This document shows, piece after piece, positions 51,140-59,978 of a stretch of 64,000 nucleotides of DNA (the first letter of the stretch is position 1; every line of letters begins with the position of its first letter). Below the pieces are notes generated by a model. The model was not told the DNA's origin. It saw only the letters and a list, made by a program, of their open reading frames with translations, and did no database searches. The DNA comes from Terrimesophilobacter sp044464485. Lineage in GTDB: Bacteria > Actinomycetota > Actinomycetes > Actinomycetales > Microbacteriaceae. The stretch is taken from assembly GCA_044464485.1 (NCBI GenBank), contig JBIQLG010000004.1, forward strand, positions 153,494 through 217,493, given 5' to 3'. A program made the position numbers and the translations under genes.

Positions 51140-51565
51140 ATGTCGAAGGATTCCGTGCACATGAGCATTCCCTCAACGCAGATTGATCCCGCCGCTCCCG
51201 CAGGCGCTCTCGGCGAGAAAATGGGCATCGAAATCATTGAGCTCAGTCCGCAGAGGTCGATCGCGCGCATGCCGGTGCAGGGCAACACGCAACCCTATGG
51301 CATCCTTCACGGGGGTGCGCACCTCGTGCTTGCCGAGTCGCTCGGCTCGATGTCGGCGCACGTCCACGCGGGTGAAGGCCGATACGCCGTGGGCATCGAA
51401 ATCAGCGCAAGCCACTCGCGCTCCGTCACGGAGGGCTGGGTCACCGGCACCTGCACGGCCATCAGTCTCGGGCGCACGCTGACCGTCCACGAAATTGTGC
51501 TTACCGACGACGAAGGAAACAGGCTCTCTACCGTCCGCATGACGAATCTGCTGCGAGACGCCTAA
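51140..51565 (+). CDS. PaaI-family hotdog-fold thioesterase
   Basis: A 141-aa acyl-CoA thioesterase. The block GILHGGAHLVLAESLGSMSA holds the family's catalytic region, and SASHSRSVTEGWVTGTCTAI follows. Aromatic acyl-CoA (hydroxybenzoyl or phenylacetyl) or menaquinone-pathway DHNA-CoA are common substrates; the true one is unknown. I start at the ATG at 51140 with GGAGG 8 bases upstream; ATG codons at 51125 and 51161 are alternatives. The stop overlaps the pdtaR stop (CTAA). Confidence 0.85.
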   Translation: MSKDSVHMSIPSTQIDPAAPAGALGEKMGIEIIELSPQRSIARMPVQGNTQPYGILHGGAHLVLAESLGSMSAHVHAGEGRYAVGIEISASHSRSVTEGWVTGTCTAISLGRTLTVHEIVLTDDEGNRLSTVRMTNLLRDA

Positions 51566-52188
51566 TCCTTCGCGGTTCCCGAACCCTTTTTGGGTGAAAG
51601 CTGGTCGATGATGGCTACGGCCACCTCGTGCATGGTGAGCCGGCGATCCATGGACGCCTTTTGAATCCAGCGGAATGCCTCAGGCTCGGTGAGACCCATT
51701 TTCTCGTTCAGGAGACCCTTGGCTCGGTCAACAATTTTGCGAGTTTCAAATCGCTCGACGAGATCCGACACTTCCTCTTCGAGTGTCACGATTTGCGCAT
51801 AACGTGCGAGCGCTATCTCGATCGCCGGCAGCAGATCACTCGGGGTAAACGGTTTGACGACGTAGGCCAGCGCTCCCGCCTCGGTCGCGCGCTCGACGAG
51901 TTCCTTCTGGCTGAAAGCGGTGAGCAAAACAACGGGCGCAATATGATTCTTGCTGAGTTGTTCTGCCGCCGAGATCCCATCAAGCTTCGGCATCTTCACG
52001 TCCATCACGACAATGTCGGGCCGCAGCGCGGTGGCGAGCTCTACAGCCTTCTCGCCGTCTCCCGCTTCACCGACAACATCGAATCCGTTGTCGCGCAGGG
52101 TTTCGACAATGTCGAGTCGGATGAGCGACTCGTCTTCGGCGACAACAACGCGACGGGCGGTGGAAGGGGCGGATTCGGTGTCGGACAC
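51562..52188 (-). CDS. pdtaR: ANTAR-domain response regulator (PdtaR type)
   Basis: A two-component regulator of 208 aa whose output binds RNA and prevents transcription termination. The receiver domain has phospho-acceptor D63 in VVMDVKMP, with AEDESLIRLDIVE before and VVKPF after. A coiled-coil linker (residues 120-138) leads to the ANTAR domain with IVDRAKGLLNEKMGLTEPEAFRWIQ. No sensor kinase gene is adjacent; in mycobacteria PdtaS is also encoded elsewhere. The GTG at 52188 has TAAGCT 6 bases upstream. Confidence 0.94.
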   Translation of the reverse strand: MSDTESAPSTARRVVVAEDESLIRLDIVETLRDNGFDVVGEAGDGEKAVELATALRPDIVVMDVKMPKLDGISAAEQLSKNHIAPVVLLTAFSQKELVERATEAGALAYVVKPFTPSDLLPAIEIALARYAQIVTLEEEVSDLVERFETRKIVDRAKGLLNEKMGLTEPEAFRWIQKASMDRRLTMHEVAVAIIDQLSPKKGSGTAKD

Positions 52189-52194
52189 GAAACC

Positions 52195-52200
52195 AGCTTA
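52195..52200 (-). promoter_or_regulatory. Predicted -10 box of pdtaR, leaderless spacing
   Basis: TAAGCT followed by 6 bases (GGTTTC) and the GTG at 52188. Confidence 0.5.
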
Positions 52201-52246
52201 GGGGAACCCCGACCGAAGCTGTAGCGAGAGCACCGACCTCAGGTGC

Positions 52247-52252
52247 GATACT
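52247..52252 (+). promoter_or_regulatory. Possible -10 box of tRNA-Leu
   Basis: GATACT ends 19 bases before the tRNA 5' end, so transcription could begin near 52259. No good -35 is visible. Confidence 0.35.
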
Positions 52253-52271
52253 CTTTTGACGGAAACTGTGA

Positions 52272-52354
52272 GCCGGTGTGGCGGAATGGCAGACGCGGAG
52301 CACTCAAAATGCTTTGCTCGAAAGGGCGTGTGGGTTCAAGTCCCACCACCGGCA
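52272..52354 (+). tRNA. tRNA-Leu, anticodon CAA
   Basis: The acceptor arms GCCGGTG (52272-52278) and CACCGGC (52347-52353) pair perfectly, with A as discriminator. The anticodon stem GAGCA/TGCTT encloses the loop CTCAAAA, giving anticodon CAA (reads UUG). A long variable arm and the T arm GTGGG-TTCAAGT-CCCAC fit a class II leucine tRNA. The CCA end is not encoded and must be added after transcription. Confidence 0.95.
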
Positions 52355-52378
52355 CAGAACGCCGTCGCCGCTGGCGCG

Positions 52379-53821
52379 CTATTTCTTCCAGGCGGGGGCT
52401 GCCGCGTTGATCGCATCGCCGATTTGGTGAATCCGCATGTCATTGGTCGACCCAGTAATCCCTGGAGGTGATCCCGAGATCACCACGACACGGTCACCGA
52501 CTTCAGCGAGGCCGCGCTTCAGCAGAATTTCGTCCACCTGACGGAACATGGCATCCGTGTGGGTCACCATATCCACGAAAAACGACTGGATGCCCCAGGT
52601 GAGCGCCATCCGTCGTCGAATCGCTTCCAGCGGGGTAAACGCGAGCATGGGGATACGAGAGCGGATGCGGGCCATTCGCCGCGCAGAATCACCGGATTGG
52701 GTGAACACGCACAGGTACTTGGCGTCGACGAACTCGGCAACTTCGGCGGCGGCCAGCGTCACTGCGCCTCCCTGCGTGCGCGGTTTTGTGCCGAGTGGCG
52801 GAATTCGCTCGAGGCCGTGTTCCTCTGTGGAGGCGATGATCCGCGCCATAGTCTGCACCGTGATCACCGGGAACTCACCCACGCTTGTCTCACCGCTCAG
52901 CATCACCGCATCCGTCCCGTCGAGAACCGCGTTGGCGACATCGGAGGTTTCCGCCCGAGTGGGACGGGGACTGGAGATCATGGATTCGAGCATTTGGGTC
53001 GCGACGATTACCGGCTTTGCCATTCGCCGACACAGCTCCACTGCGTGCTTCTGAACGATCGGTACAGCCTCAAGCGGCAATTCGACGCCGAGATCTCCTC
53101 GCGCAACCATAATCCCGTCGAAGGCGTCGATGATTCCCTCGAGATTGTCGACGGCTTGAGGCTTCTCAATCTTCGCAATCACGGGAATCTTGCGGCCTTC
53201 CTCGGCCATAATCTCGTGAACGCGCACGATGTCGTCCGCACTGCGCACGAAGGAGAGTGCGATGAGGTCCGCACCGAGCCCAAGACCCCAGCGAAGATCC
53301 GCCTCGTCCTTCTCTGACAACGCAGGGACATTGACGGCGACACCGGGCAAATTGATGCCCTTGTTGTTCGACACGGCACCAGGCACCTCCACCGTCGTCG
53401 CGACGCGGGTGCCGTCGGTGGAGACAACCCTTAGGGTTACCTTTCCGTCGTCGATGAGGAGCGGGTCGCCTTCCTTGACATCGTCAGGAAGGCCCTTATA
53501 CGTCGTGGAGCAGATGTCACGATTGCCGAGGATGTCTTCCGTCGTAATCGTGAAGGTGTCCCCGACCTCAAGTTCGTAAGGCCCTGCCTCAAATTTTCCC
53601 AGTCGAATCTTGGGTCCCTGAAGATCCACGAGAACTGCAACCGCGCGACCGGCCGCGTCCGCCGCCTTGCGAACGTAGGAATACACCTCTTCATGGACGT
53701 CATACGACCCATGGCTGAGGTTCATTCTTGCCACGTCCACGCCCGCATCGACGATGGCTCTGATGTTCTCGTAACTTGAGGTTGCCGGGCCAAGGGTGGC
53801 CACGATCTTTGCACGCCTCAC
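52379..53821 (-). CDS. pyk: Pyruvate kinase
   Basis: Final ATP-making step of glycolysis, 480 aa. It has RRAKIVATLGPAT at the N terminus, VARGDLGVELPLE, the signature IPVIAKIEKPQAVDN with the catalytic Lys, TQMLESMISSPRPTRAE and a C-terminal allosteric domain. The GTG at 53821 has AGGA upstream. gltD lies 51 bases further upstream on the same strand. Confidence 0.97.
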   Translation of the reverse strand: MRRAKIVATLGPATSSYENIRAIVDAGVDVARMNLSHGSYDVHEEVYSYVRKAADAAGRAVAVLVDLQGPKIRLGKFEAGPYELEVGDTFTITTEDILGNRDICSTTYKGLPDDVKEGDPLLIDDGKVTLRVVSTDGTRVATTVEVPGAVSNNKGINLPGVAVNVPALSEKDEADLRWGLGLGADLIALSFVRSADDIVRVHEIMAEEGRKIPVIAKIEKPQAVDNLEGIIDAFDGIMVARGDLGVELPLEAVPIVQKHAVELCRRMAKPVIVATQMLESMISSPRPTRAETSDVANAVLDGTDAVMLSGETSVGEFPVITVQTMARIIASTEEHGLERIPPLGTKPRTQGGAVTLAAAEVAEFVDAKYLCVFTQSGDSARRMARIRSRIPMLAFTPLEAIRRRMALTWGIQSFFVDMVTHTDAMFRQVDEILLKRGLAEVGDRVVVISGSPPGITGSTNDMRIHQIGDAINAAAPAWKK

Positions 53822-53872
53822 GTAAATCCTGCTTTCCTGTTCGTTGTACGTAGTTCGGGTGGGTAAAACTCG

Positions 53873-55339
53873 TTAGTGACCGGGTGTGAGACTCATCGCG
53901 CGATCCGTCGGTCGAATCGGTGACGGCAATTCCGTGGAACCTTCGAGGTACTCATCCACGGCCGCGGCGGCCGCGCGACCCTCCGCTATCGCCCAGACGA
54001 TGAGGGACTGACCGCGACCTGCATCTCCCGCCACAAACACTCCCGGTGCAGTCGACTGGAACTGCGCATCTCGAACAATCGTCCCACTCTCGACCTCAAG
54101 GCTCAATTCGGCCTCGAGCTCGTGAGTGTGCGTTCCGGGGTATCCGAGCGCAAGAAGCACCAGGTCTGCCGGGATCGTTCGCTCACTGCCGGGCTTGGGA
54201 ATGCGGGTCCCCCCGGAGATCTCCGTTTCGGCGACCACGAGGCCGGTCACGGCACCATCGACACCGCCAACAAATGACGTCGTCGAAGCAAGGAATTCCC
54301 GTACGCCGCCTTCTTCGTGCGCCGAGGTGACCTCGAACAGGATCGGATGCGTCGGCCACGGCTGATCCGCAGCGCGCTCCTCGGCCGGTCGCCGGCCAAT
54401 TGCGAGCGTCGTGACGGACAGTGCACCCTGACGGTGCGCGGTACCCAAACAGTCCGCCCCGGTGTCGCCACCCCCAAGGATGACGACGTGTCGGCCCTCT
54501 GCGGAAATCGACGTCTCTGGCGCTTCCCCGGATGCGCTGCGGTTTTGCGCCACGAGATAGTCCATGGCGAAGTGGATTCCACCGTACTGCCGGCCTGGTA
54601 TGTCGAGATCCCGCGGCACGAGCGCGCCGGTCGCAACTATCACTGCGTCGTACTTGCGTCGAAGATCCTGCCAACTCAGGTCCTGGCCGATGTGCACACC
54701 GGGGCGAAACCTCGTTCCTTCGGCACGCATTTGATTCAACCGCCTGTCGATGTGGTGTTTCTCGAGCTTGAACTCGGGAATCCCGTACCTCAGCAATCCG
54801 CCAATGTGATCGTCCTTCTCAAATACGGCCACCGTGTGACCGGCCCTCGTGAGCTGCTGGGCCGCTGCCAAACCCGCCGGCCCGGACCCTACGATGGCAA
54901 CCGTCTTGCCGGTGAGTCGTTCCGGCGGATGCGGCTGGATCCAGTCGCTCGCCCATGCCTTGTCGATGATGGACTGCTCGACAAGCTTGATGGTCACCGG
55001 TTCCTGACTGATGCCCAGAACGCAGGAACTCTCACACGGTGCGGGGCAAAGTCTGCCCGTGAATTCGGGAAAGTTGTTCGTCGCATGCAATCGTTCGCTC
55101 GCTTCGCGGTCTTCGCCTCGACGAACCAGATCATTCCATTCTGGGATGAGGTTGCCCAGGGGGCACCCCTCGTGGCAAAACGGGATGCCGCAATCCATGC
55201 AACGGCCTGCCTGCCTGCGCAGCACTGGCTCATCGCCCGCCTCGTAGACTTCCTTCCAGTCGAGAAGTCGAATTGGCACGGGTCTGCGAGCGGGAAGTTC
55301 ACGATGTCGTGTTTTCAGAAATCCCTTCGGGTCAGCCAC
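53873..55339 (-). CDS. gltD: Glutamate synthase (NADPH) small subunit
   Basis: The 488-aa flavoprotein takes electrons from NADPH and passes them to GltB. The N-terminal Fe-S region has RCMDCGIPFCHEGCPLGN and CPAPCESSC; the FAD site is VAIVGSGPAGLAAAQQLTRAG; the NADPH site is VVILGGGDTGADCLG; the C terminus has GVFVAGDAGRGQSLIVWA. The GTG at 55339 has GGAGG 6 bases upstream and overlaps the gltB stop by 8 bases, so the two subunits are co-translated. Confidence 0.97.
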   Translation of the reverse strand: MADPKGFLKTRHRELPARRPVPIRLLDWKEVYEAGDEPVLRRQAGRCMDCGIPFCHEGCPLGNLIPEWNDLVRRGEDREASERLHATNNFPEFTGRLCPAPCESSCVLGISQEPVTIKLVEQSIIDKAWASDWIQPHPPERLTGKTVAIVGSGPAGLAAAQQLTRAGHTVAVFEKDDHIGGLLRYGIPEFKLEKHHIDRRLNQMRAEGTRFRPGVHIGQDLSWQDLRRKYDAVIVATGALVPRDLDIPGRQYGGIHFAMDYLVAQNRSASGEAPETSISAEGRHVVILGGGDTGADCLGTAHRQGALSVTTLAIGRRPAEERAADQPWPTHPILFEVTSAHEEGGVREFLASTTSFVGGVDGAVTGLVVAETEISGGTRIPKPGSERTIPADLVLLALGYPGTHTHELEAELSLEVESGTIVRDAQFQSTAPGVFVAGDAGRGQSLIVWAIAEGRAAAAAVDEYLEGSTELPSPIRPTDRAMSLTPGH

Positions 55340-58300
55340 CGGTCACCTCCATGATCTTTTCCCAGACAACCGGACTGTCGGGGTCGAGTCCCTCCCGCGT
55401 GGCCTCCTGACGCGCCATGGTGACCGCCGCAAAGTCCCGAGGAACAATTCGAACAAACTCAGAGGCCACTTTCTCGAGATTGTCGAGCATGGATGCGGCG
55501 AGCGTCGATCCGGTCAACTCCCTGTGTTCCTCGAGAAGACCGCGGAGCAACTCAACATCGGCGCGGTCGAGGGTTCCCAAAACGAGCTCACCGGCACTCA
55601 GCGCCTGGCGGTTCACGCGGTCGGGCTTGAGCCGATACACCATCGCCGTGCCACCCGACATCCCCGCACCGAGATTGCGTCCGACCGAACCGAGAATGAC
55701 CGCCGTGCCACCGGTCATGTACTCGAGAGCGTGGTCGCCCGCGCCCTCGACAACGGCGGTCGCACCAGAGTTTCGCACGAGGAACCGCTCACCGACCGTA
55801 CCCCTGATGAAAAGTCGTCCGCTGGTCGCGCCGTACCCGATTACGTTTCCCGCAATGACATTGCGTTCTGCGCGAAACACGCTTTGGCGGTGTGGACGAA
55901 GCGAAATGATGCCTCCGCTCAGTCCCTTCCCAACGTAATCGTTGGCATCACCTTCCAGATGAAGTGAGATGCCGCGCGGTAGGAACGCACCCAGCGACTG
56001 ACCTGCTGTGCCCGAAAGGGCCACGCTGATCGTGTCGTCGGGCAGGCCGTCTTCGCCGAAGGCCTTCGTCACGTGGTGTCCAAGAAGCGTACCCACGGCA
56101 CGATCAGTGTTCTTCACCGAGAACGCAATACTGACCGGCTCTGCGCGCTCTAGGGCATCGCCGCACAGCGCGATGAGCTCGCGGTCGCAGTGCCGATCCA
56201 ACTCGTGATCCTGATTTATGCGATGCGCTCTCGCCGTCGTGGAATCGCCAATCCCTCCCCTCAGAATGGGTGTGAGGTCGAGCCCGTTGGCTTTCCAATG
56301 CCGGATGGCGGCATTGACGCCGAGGAGCTCACGCTGCCCGATGGCCTCGGACAGACTCCGGAAGCCCAGCATGGCCAAATACTCTCTGACCTCTTCCGCA
56401 AGGTATTCGAAGAACGTTGTGACGAACTCCGGCGAGCCGGTGAATCGCGCACGCAGCTCCGGATTCTGAGTTGCTACTCCCACCGGGCACGTGTCGAGGT
56501 GGCAGACGCGCATCATGACACACCCGGAAACCACGAGCGGTGCCGTCGCGAATCCGAATTCTTCCGCACCGAGCAAAGCCGCGACAATCACGTCCCTGCC
56601 TGTCTTCAGCTGGCCATCGACCTGAACGACGACGCGATCCCGCAACCCGTTCATCATGAGCGTCTGCTGCGTCTCCGCCAGTCCGAGTTCCCAGGGGGTT
56701 CCCGCATGTTTGAGCGACGAGAGCGGGCTAGCCCCGGTTCCTCCGTCGTGTCCGGAGATCAGAACAACATCGGCTAGCGCCTTGGCCACTCCCGAGGCCA
56801 CCGCACCGATTCCCGACTCGCTCACGAGCTTCACATGGATTCGGGCATCGGGATTGGCGCGTTTCAGATCGAAGATCAACTGCTTCAAATCCTCGATCGA
56901 ATACACGTCATGGTGCGGCGGGGGGCTGATGAGACCAACCCCTGGCGTGGCGTGCCTGGTCGCGGCGATCCACGGATACACCTTTGCGGGGGGAAGTTGT
57001 CCACCCTCCCCCGGCTTGGCTCCCTGTGCCATCTTGATCTGAATATCTGTCGCATGAGTCAGGTACAGGCTCGTGACGCCGAATCGTGCAGAGGCAACCT
57101 GTTTGATTGCACTGCACCTCGCCGGATCCAGCAGTCTTTCGACGCTCTCTCCCCCCTCGCCCGTATTGCTTCGGGCACCCAATCGGTTCATGGCGATGGC
57201 TAGCGTTTCGTGCGCCTCTTCGCTAATAGACCCGTAGCTCATGGCTCCCGTGGAAAATCGGCTGATGATCGCGGAAATCGGTTCGACTTCGTCGAGGGGG
57301 ATCGGCGTTCGATCGCGCGCATCCAGCGTGAAGAGTCCGCGCAGTGTCATGAGGTTCTCGGCCTGCGAGTCCACCAATTTCGTGTATTGCCGGAAGATGT
57401 CGTAACGACGTGAGCGCGTCGAATGCTGGAGCTTGAACACGGTTTCCGGGTTGAACAGGTGAGGCGGGCCATTGCGCCGCCACTGGTATTCGCCTCCCGT
57501 GGACAGGTGCTCGTGAACAGTGCTGGCTGCCTCATCCGGGTATGCGCGGCGATGCCGCGCGAGATTCTCCGCCGCGATCTCCTCGAGTCCAATTCCGCCC
57601 AGCCGCGACGTTGTGCCGGTGAAGTATTCGTCGACAAATTTCTGATCAAGACCAAGCGCCTCGAAAGTCTGAGCCCCCGCATACGATGAGACAACCGAAA
57701 TGCCCATTTTGGACATGGTTTTCAAAACGCCTTTTCCCAGTGCCGTGATGATGTTCGCGACAGCAGTTTCCGCACTCACTCCTGTGATCACGCCGCTGTG
57801 TACGAGTTGCTCGGCGGTTTCCATTGCAAGATACGGGTTGATGGCGGAGGCCCCATACCCCACGAGCATGGCGACGTGATGAACTTCTCGCACGTCACCG
57901 GCCTCAACGATCAGACCGACTCGAAGCCGGTTTTCACGCCGAATGAGGTGGTGGTGCACGGCGGAAAGCATGAGAAGCGAAGGGATAGGCGCGAGATCCT
58001 TTGTGGACTCGCGATCCGAAAGCACGAGATATTTCGCGCCGCGCTCGATCGCATCGTCAGCCTCCGCGCACAGTTCCTTCAACCGGTCGGCAAGCGCACT
58101 CGCCCCGTCGGAAACTGGGTAAAGACCTCGAAGAGTCGTGGTGGTTCTGCTGCCAGGAGACGCGTCAATGTGCTGGATCTTCGCGAGTTCGTCGTTGTCG
58201 ATTACCGGGAAATCCACGATGATCTGATACGCGTGCTCTGCGGTCGCCGTCAAGAGGTTCAACTCGGGGCCGAGCCCCACCTGCATGGACGTGACGACTG

Positions 58301-59888
58301 CCTCGCGAATGCTGTCGAGCGGCGGATTCGTCACTTGCGCGAACTGCTGGGAAAAGTAGTCGAACAGCAGTCGGGGCCGCTGTGCGAGCACCGCGATGGG
58401 CGTGTCGGTCCCCATCGCTCCGAGCGGCTCGGTACCGCTGTGCGCCATCGGCGCGATGAGTACCCGCAGTTCCTCCTCCGTGTAGCCGAAGGTGCGCTGC
58501 CTACGACCCACCGATGCGCGCGTGTGCATGATGTGTTCGCGGTCAGGCAAATCCCTGAGATTGATTCTGCCGTCGGCAACCCACTGCGCCCAGGGTTCAA
58601 GCGCGGCAACCGACTGCTTGATTTCGTCGTCTTCCACAAGTCGACCGGCTTCGGTGTCGACGAGAAACATTCGGCCGGGGCGCAGTCTCCCCTTGCGCAC
58701 AACCCGGCGCGGTTCGAATTCGAGGACACCGATTTCGCTTGCCAGAACAACAAAACCGTCATCCGTCACGACGAAGCGGCCAGGACGCAGCCCGTTTCTG
58801 TCCAGCGTCGCGCCCACCAGTGTCCCGTCCGTGAAGATCATGGCGGCAGGGCCGTCCCATGGCTCCATGACGCCGGAATGGTAGTCATAAAAGCCGCGGA
58901 GGTCGGAGGGCATATCCGGTTGATTTTCGTACGCCTCTGGGATCATCATCATCATGGCGTGCGGCAGCGAGCGGCCCGCTAGCGTGAGCAATTCGAGCAC
59001 TTCGTCGAAGGATGCCGAATCGCTCGCGCCCGGGGTGACAATCGGCAGGAGCGGTCGCAGGTCGCCCAGAATGTCCGAGTGCAGTTGAGATTGCCGTGCC
59101 CGCATCCAATTTCGATTTCCCTGAATCGTGTTGATCTCACCGTTGTGCGCGAGCAGCCGGAACGGCTGAGCGAGCGCCCACGCGGGGAACGTGTTGGTGG
59201 AAAATCGTGAATGCACGATTGCGAGGCGAGAGGCAAATGCGTCGTCGGTGAGATCCGGGTAAAACGATTCAAGCTGAACCGTGGTGACCATCCCCTTGTA
59301 GACCAGAGTTCGGCACGAGAGTGAGGCGAAATATACTTCCAGCTCACGCTCTGCGCGCTTTCTCAACCGGAAAGCACGTCGTTCCAGATCGATTCCAGAC
59401 TCCCCTCGACCCACCATGAAAACCTGTTCGATCTCGGGCATCGCGTCGCGGGCGAGAGCGCCAAGCACACGGGGATCAGTCGGAACCGAACGCCAGCCAA
59501 GGACGGTCAGCCCCTCCTCGGCACCGAGTGAACTCACCCGTTCGCGCACTTCGGCTCGGCGCACAGTGTCACGTGGCAGAAATGCCATGCCGGCCAGGTA
59601 GTGTCCGGCGGGAGGCAGATCAAAATCAACGACGGATCGGAAGAACGCGTCGGGAACTTGCGTTGTTATTCCGGCGCCATCTCCGGTACCGGAGTCCGCC
59701 CCGACCGCACCCCGGTGCTCCATGTTGCGCAGGGCCTCCAACGCAAGAGCAATGATGTCGTGTCCCGGCGTGCCGCGCAGCGTCGCAACCATCGCAAGAC
59801 CGCACGCGTCCTTGTCGAATGCAGGATCGTAGAGTCCCGTCGCCTTCGGGGTGGCGCTGAATCGCGTGTGCGGTGTTTCGAGAACCAT
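55332..59888 (-). CDS. gltB: Glutamate synthase (NADPH) large subunit
   Basis: The 1518-aa catalytic subunit makes glutamate from glutamine and 2-oxoglutarate. The glutaminase nucleophile is C29 in FDKDACGLAMVAT, exposed by removal of a 28-residue propeptide. The central domain, the FMN/synthase domain (SGHDGGTGASPLSSLKHAG), the 3Fe-4S ligands near GCVMMRVCHLDTCPVG and the C-terminal GXGXG beta-helix (GATSGRLFIRGTVGERF) follow in the usual order. GAGG stands 7 bases before the ATG. Confidence 0.98.
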   Translation of the reverse strand: MVLETPHTRFSATPKATGLYDPAFDKDACGLAMVATLRGTPGHDIIALALEALRNMEHRGAVGADSGTGDGAGITTQVPDAFFRSVVDFDLPPAGHYLAGMAFLPRDTVRRAEVRERVSSLGAEEGLTVLGWRSVPTDPRVLGALARDAMPEIEQVFMVGRGESGIDLERRAFRLRKRAERELEVYFASLSCRTLVYKGMVTTVQLESFYPDLTDDAFASRLAIVHSRFSTNTFPAWALAQPFRLLAHNGEINTIQGNRNWMRARQSQLHSDILGDLRPLLPIVTPGASDSASFDEVLELLTLAGRSLPHAMMMMIPEAYENQPDMPSDLRGFYDYHSGVMEPWDGPAAMIFTDGTLVGATLDRNGLRPGRFVVTDDGFVVLASEIGVLEFEPRRVVRKGRLRPGRMFLVDTEAGRLVEDDEIKQSVAALEPWAQWVADGRINLRDLPDREHIMHTRASVGRRQRTFGYTEEELRVLIAPMAHSGTEPLGAMGTDTPIAVLAQRPRLLFDYFSQQFAQVTNPPLDSIREAVVTSMQVGLGPELNLLTATAEHAYQIIVDFPVIDNDELAKIQHIDASPGSRTTTTLRGLYPVSDGASALADRLKELCAEADDAIERGAKYLVLSDRESTKDLAPIPSLLMLSAVHHHLIRRENRLRVGLIVEAGDVREVHHVAMLVGYGASAINPYLAMETAEQLVHSGVITGVSAETAVANIITALGKGVLKTMSKMGISVVSSYAGAQTFEALGLDQKFVDEYFTGTTSRLGGIGLEEIAAENLARHRRAYPDEAASTVHEHLSTGGEYQWRRNGPPHLFNPETVFKLQHSTRSRRYDIFRQYTKLVDSQAENLMTLRGLFTLDARDRTPIPLDEVEPISAIISRFSTGAMSYGSISEEAHETLAIAMNRLGARSNTGEGGESVERLLDPARCSAIKQVASARFGVTSLYLTHATDIQIKMAQGAKPGEGGQLPPAKVYPWIAATRHATPGVGLISPPPHHDVYSIEDLKQLIFDLKRANPDARIHVKLVSESGIGAVASGVAKALADVVLISGHDGGTGASPLSSLKHAGTPWELGLAETQQTLMMNGLRDRVVVQVDGQLKTGRDVIVAALLGAEEFGFATAPLVVSGCVMMRVCHLDTCPVGVATQNPELRARFTGSPEFVTTFFEYLAEEVREYLAMLGFRSLSEAIGQRELLGVNAAIRHWKANGLDLTPILRGGIGDSTTARAHRINQDHELDRHCDRELIALCGDALERAEPVSIAFSVKNTDRAVGTLLGHHVTKAFGEDGLPDDTISVALSGTAGQSLGAFLPRGISLHLEGDANDYVGKGLSGGIISLRPHRQSVFRAERNVIAGNVIGYGATSGRLFIRGTVGERFLVRNSGATAVVEGAGDHALEYMTGGTAVILGSVGRNLGAGMSGGTAMVYRLKPDRVNRQALSAGELVLGTLDRADVELLRGLLEEHRELTGSTLAASMLDNLEKVASEFVRIVPRDFAAVTMARQEATREGLDPDSPVVWEKIMEVTGG

Positions 59889-59978
59889 GGGTCATCCTCA
59901 CAGCTGAATTGGAGGGACGACCCTGGCCCTTGGGGTCCGCGCCAGCCAAAGGAGCTGAGGGTGAATTGCGCAGGACTG

